Shown one piece after another: positions 63,516 through 64,000 of a stretch of 64,000 nt of DNA. The translations under genes and the position numbers were made by a program. This DNA comes from Engraulis encrasicolus (taxonomy: Eukaryota > Chordata > Actinopteri > Clupeiformes > Engraulidae), in NCBI RefSeq assembly GCF_034702125.1, contig NC_085871.1:38416159-38480158 (forward strand), in the 5' to 3' direction. Below the pieces are notes generated by a model, which saw only the letters and a list, made by a program, of their open reading frames with translations, had not been told where the DNA came from and did no database searches. How positions within the stretch are numbered: the first letter of the stretch is position 1; each line of letters begins with the position of its first letter.

Positions 63516-63833
63516 ACTGTGGGCACAATTGGCAATCCCCCAATAACCCAAATTGGCAATCCCCCAATAACCCAGAATTGTCTTGCTTTAATGTGCCTAT
63601 GCCACTGAGTGGCATACAGCCATTGTGCCTTGTCTGATTCCCTCAGCTGTCTGTGTATTTCAATAGTTTATGCATGCAATGAAGGGTAGAATACCACCTT
63701 CACATACAAAATGTGCATAGAACTCTGTGTAATGCAATGCATTTCCAAAAAGTAAGTTACAACTTTCAAATGGTCTTATTCCCATCATTGCGGTCTTTTT
63801 TAATAATCGAGAAAATTACATCTTTTTTTTTAG
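63516..63833. other. Kinase-paralogue intron
   Basis: 63570-63770 matches 54000-54160 (for example ATGCATTTCCAAAAAGTAAG compared with ATCATTTCCAAAAAAGTACA). This is intron sequence just before the last kinase exon. Confidence 0.6.
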
Positions 63834-64000
63834 GTTTCCTCAACGTCCAAACGGGCCTACCTGACCGACTGGGGTTTAGCAAACGTGAGGAAGTCTGTGA
63901 TGACGTCAAGAGCAACAGGCCTGGGTGTCGTGAGTGGTGGGTTCGGGGGAACTCCAGCTTACATGGCCAGAGAGTGCCTGGTGGATTGTGAGAAATGCAG
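63834..64000 (+). CDS. Protein kinase exon, third copy, runs off the window
   Basis: After the acceptor TTTTTTTTAG the frame VSSTSKRAYLTDWGLANVRK, then GGFGGTPAYMARECLVDCEK, is open to the window edge. It is the homologue of the exon at 54240-54640, with the same DWG and YMARE motifs. It holds the activation segment; the C-lobe should follow beyond 64000. The exons with the glycine loop and catalytic loop are not found upstream in this copy, so the gene is either 5'-truncated or has rearranged exons. Confidence 0.75.

Overview
The window looks like nuclear DNA of a teleost fish. Evidence: spliced GT/AG genes, tandem GIMAP-type (AIG1) GTPase exons, vertebrate U1 and U2 snRNA genes, tRNA-derived fish-type SINEs, many non-autonomous hAT-like elements, LINE fragments, and very long CT/GA, CA, ACTC and ATT microsatellites. 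The species cannot be fixed from the sequence. All exon models were made by eye from splice sites, reading frame and remembered family resemblance; nothing was aligned by computer.

Region by region. 1-7.6 kb is gene-poor and holds a 1.77 kb fold-back element (2257-4027) and a SINE. 7.9-13.8 kb, minus strand, carries an apparently complete eight-exon gene for a CYTIP/tamalin-like PDZ plus coiled-coil scaffold (362 codons); three long microsatellites lie in its introns. 14.4-17.7 kb holds a hAT-like element containing a second transposon, an orphan candidate exon, and a CpG-rich stretch with ORFs pointing both ways. 19.4-31.3 kb is an snRNA cluster: U2, U1, U1, U1, U2, U2, all on the plus strand, plus an antisense U2 fragment and a 0.7 kb GC-rich minisatellite. 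31.5-34.9 kb is a nest of three mobile elements inside the flank of the last U2 unit. 35.4-39.2 kb holds a DNA transposon and remnants of a C2H2 zinc-finger gene.

40.2-54.6 kb is the most interesting part. A 5' leader and a short start exon (ATG at 41569) precede a 4.2 kb hAT-like element that itself holds two nested elements. Then come four near-identical AIG1 GTPase exons, a Ser-rich exon and four exons of a protein kinase domain with HQD, DWG and ARE in place of HRD, DFG and APE. The AIG1 exons 1-3 and the Ser-rich exon start and end in phase 1, so they could splice into a GTPase-kinase protein. Against this, the fourth AIG1 exon runs into a stop with no good donor, and the kinase part has an in-frame TAG and a probable frameshift. 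It is therefore either a GIMAP-kinase fusion gene, or a GIMAP gene followed by a separate, probably damaged kinase gene.

55.7-64 kb contains further pieces of the same duplicated kinase locus: a short relic at 57.2 kb and an open kinase exon running off the window end. Between them lie a THAP-domain exon, a 5'-truncated LINE-1-like element, a TIR element and another LINE fragment.
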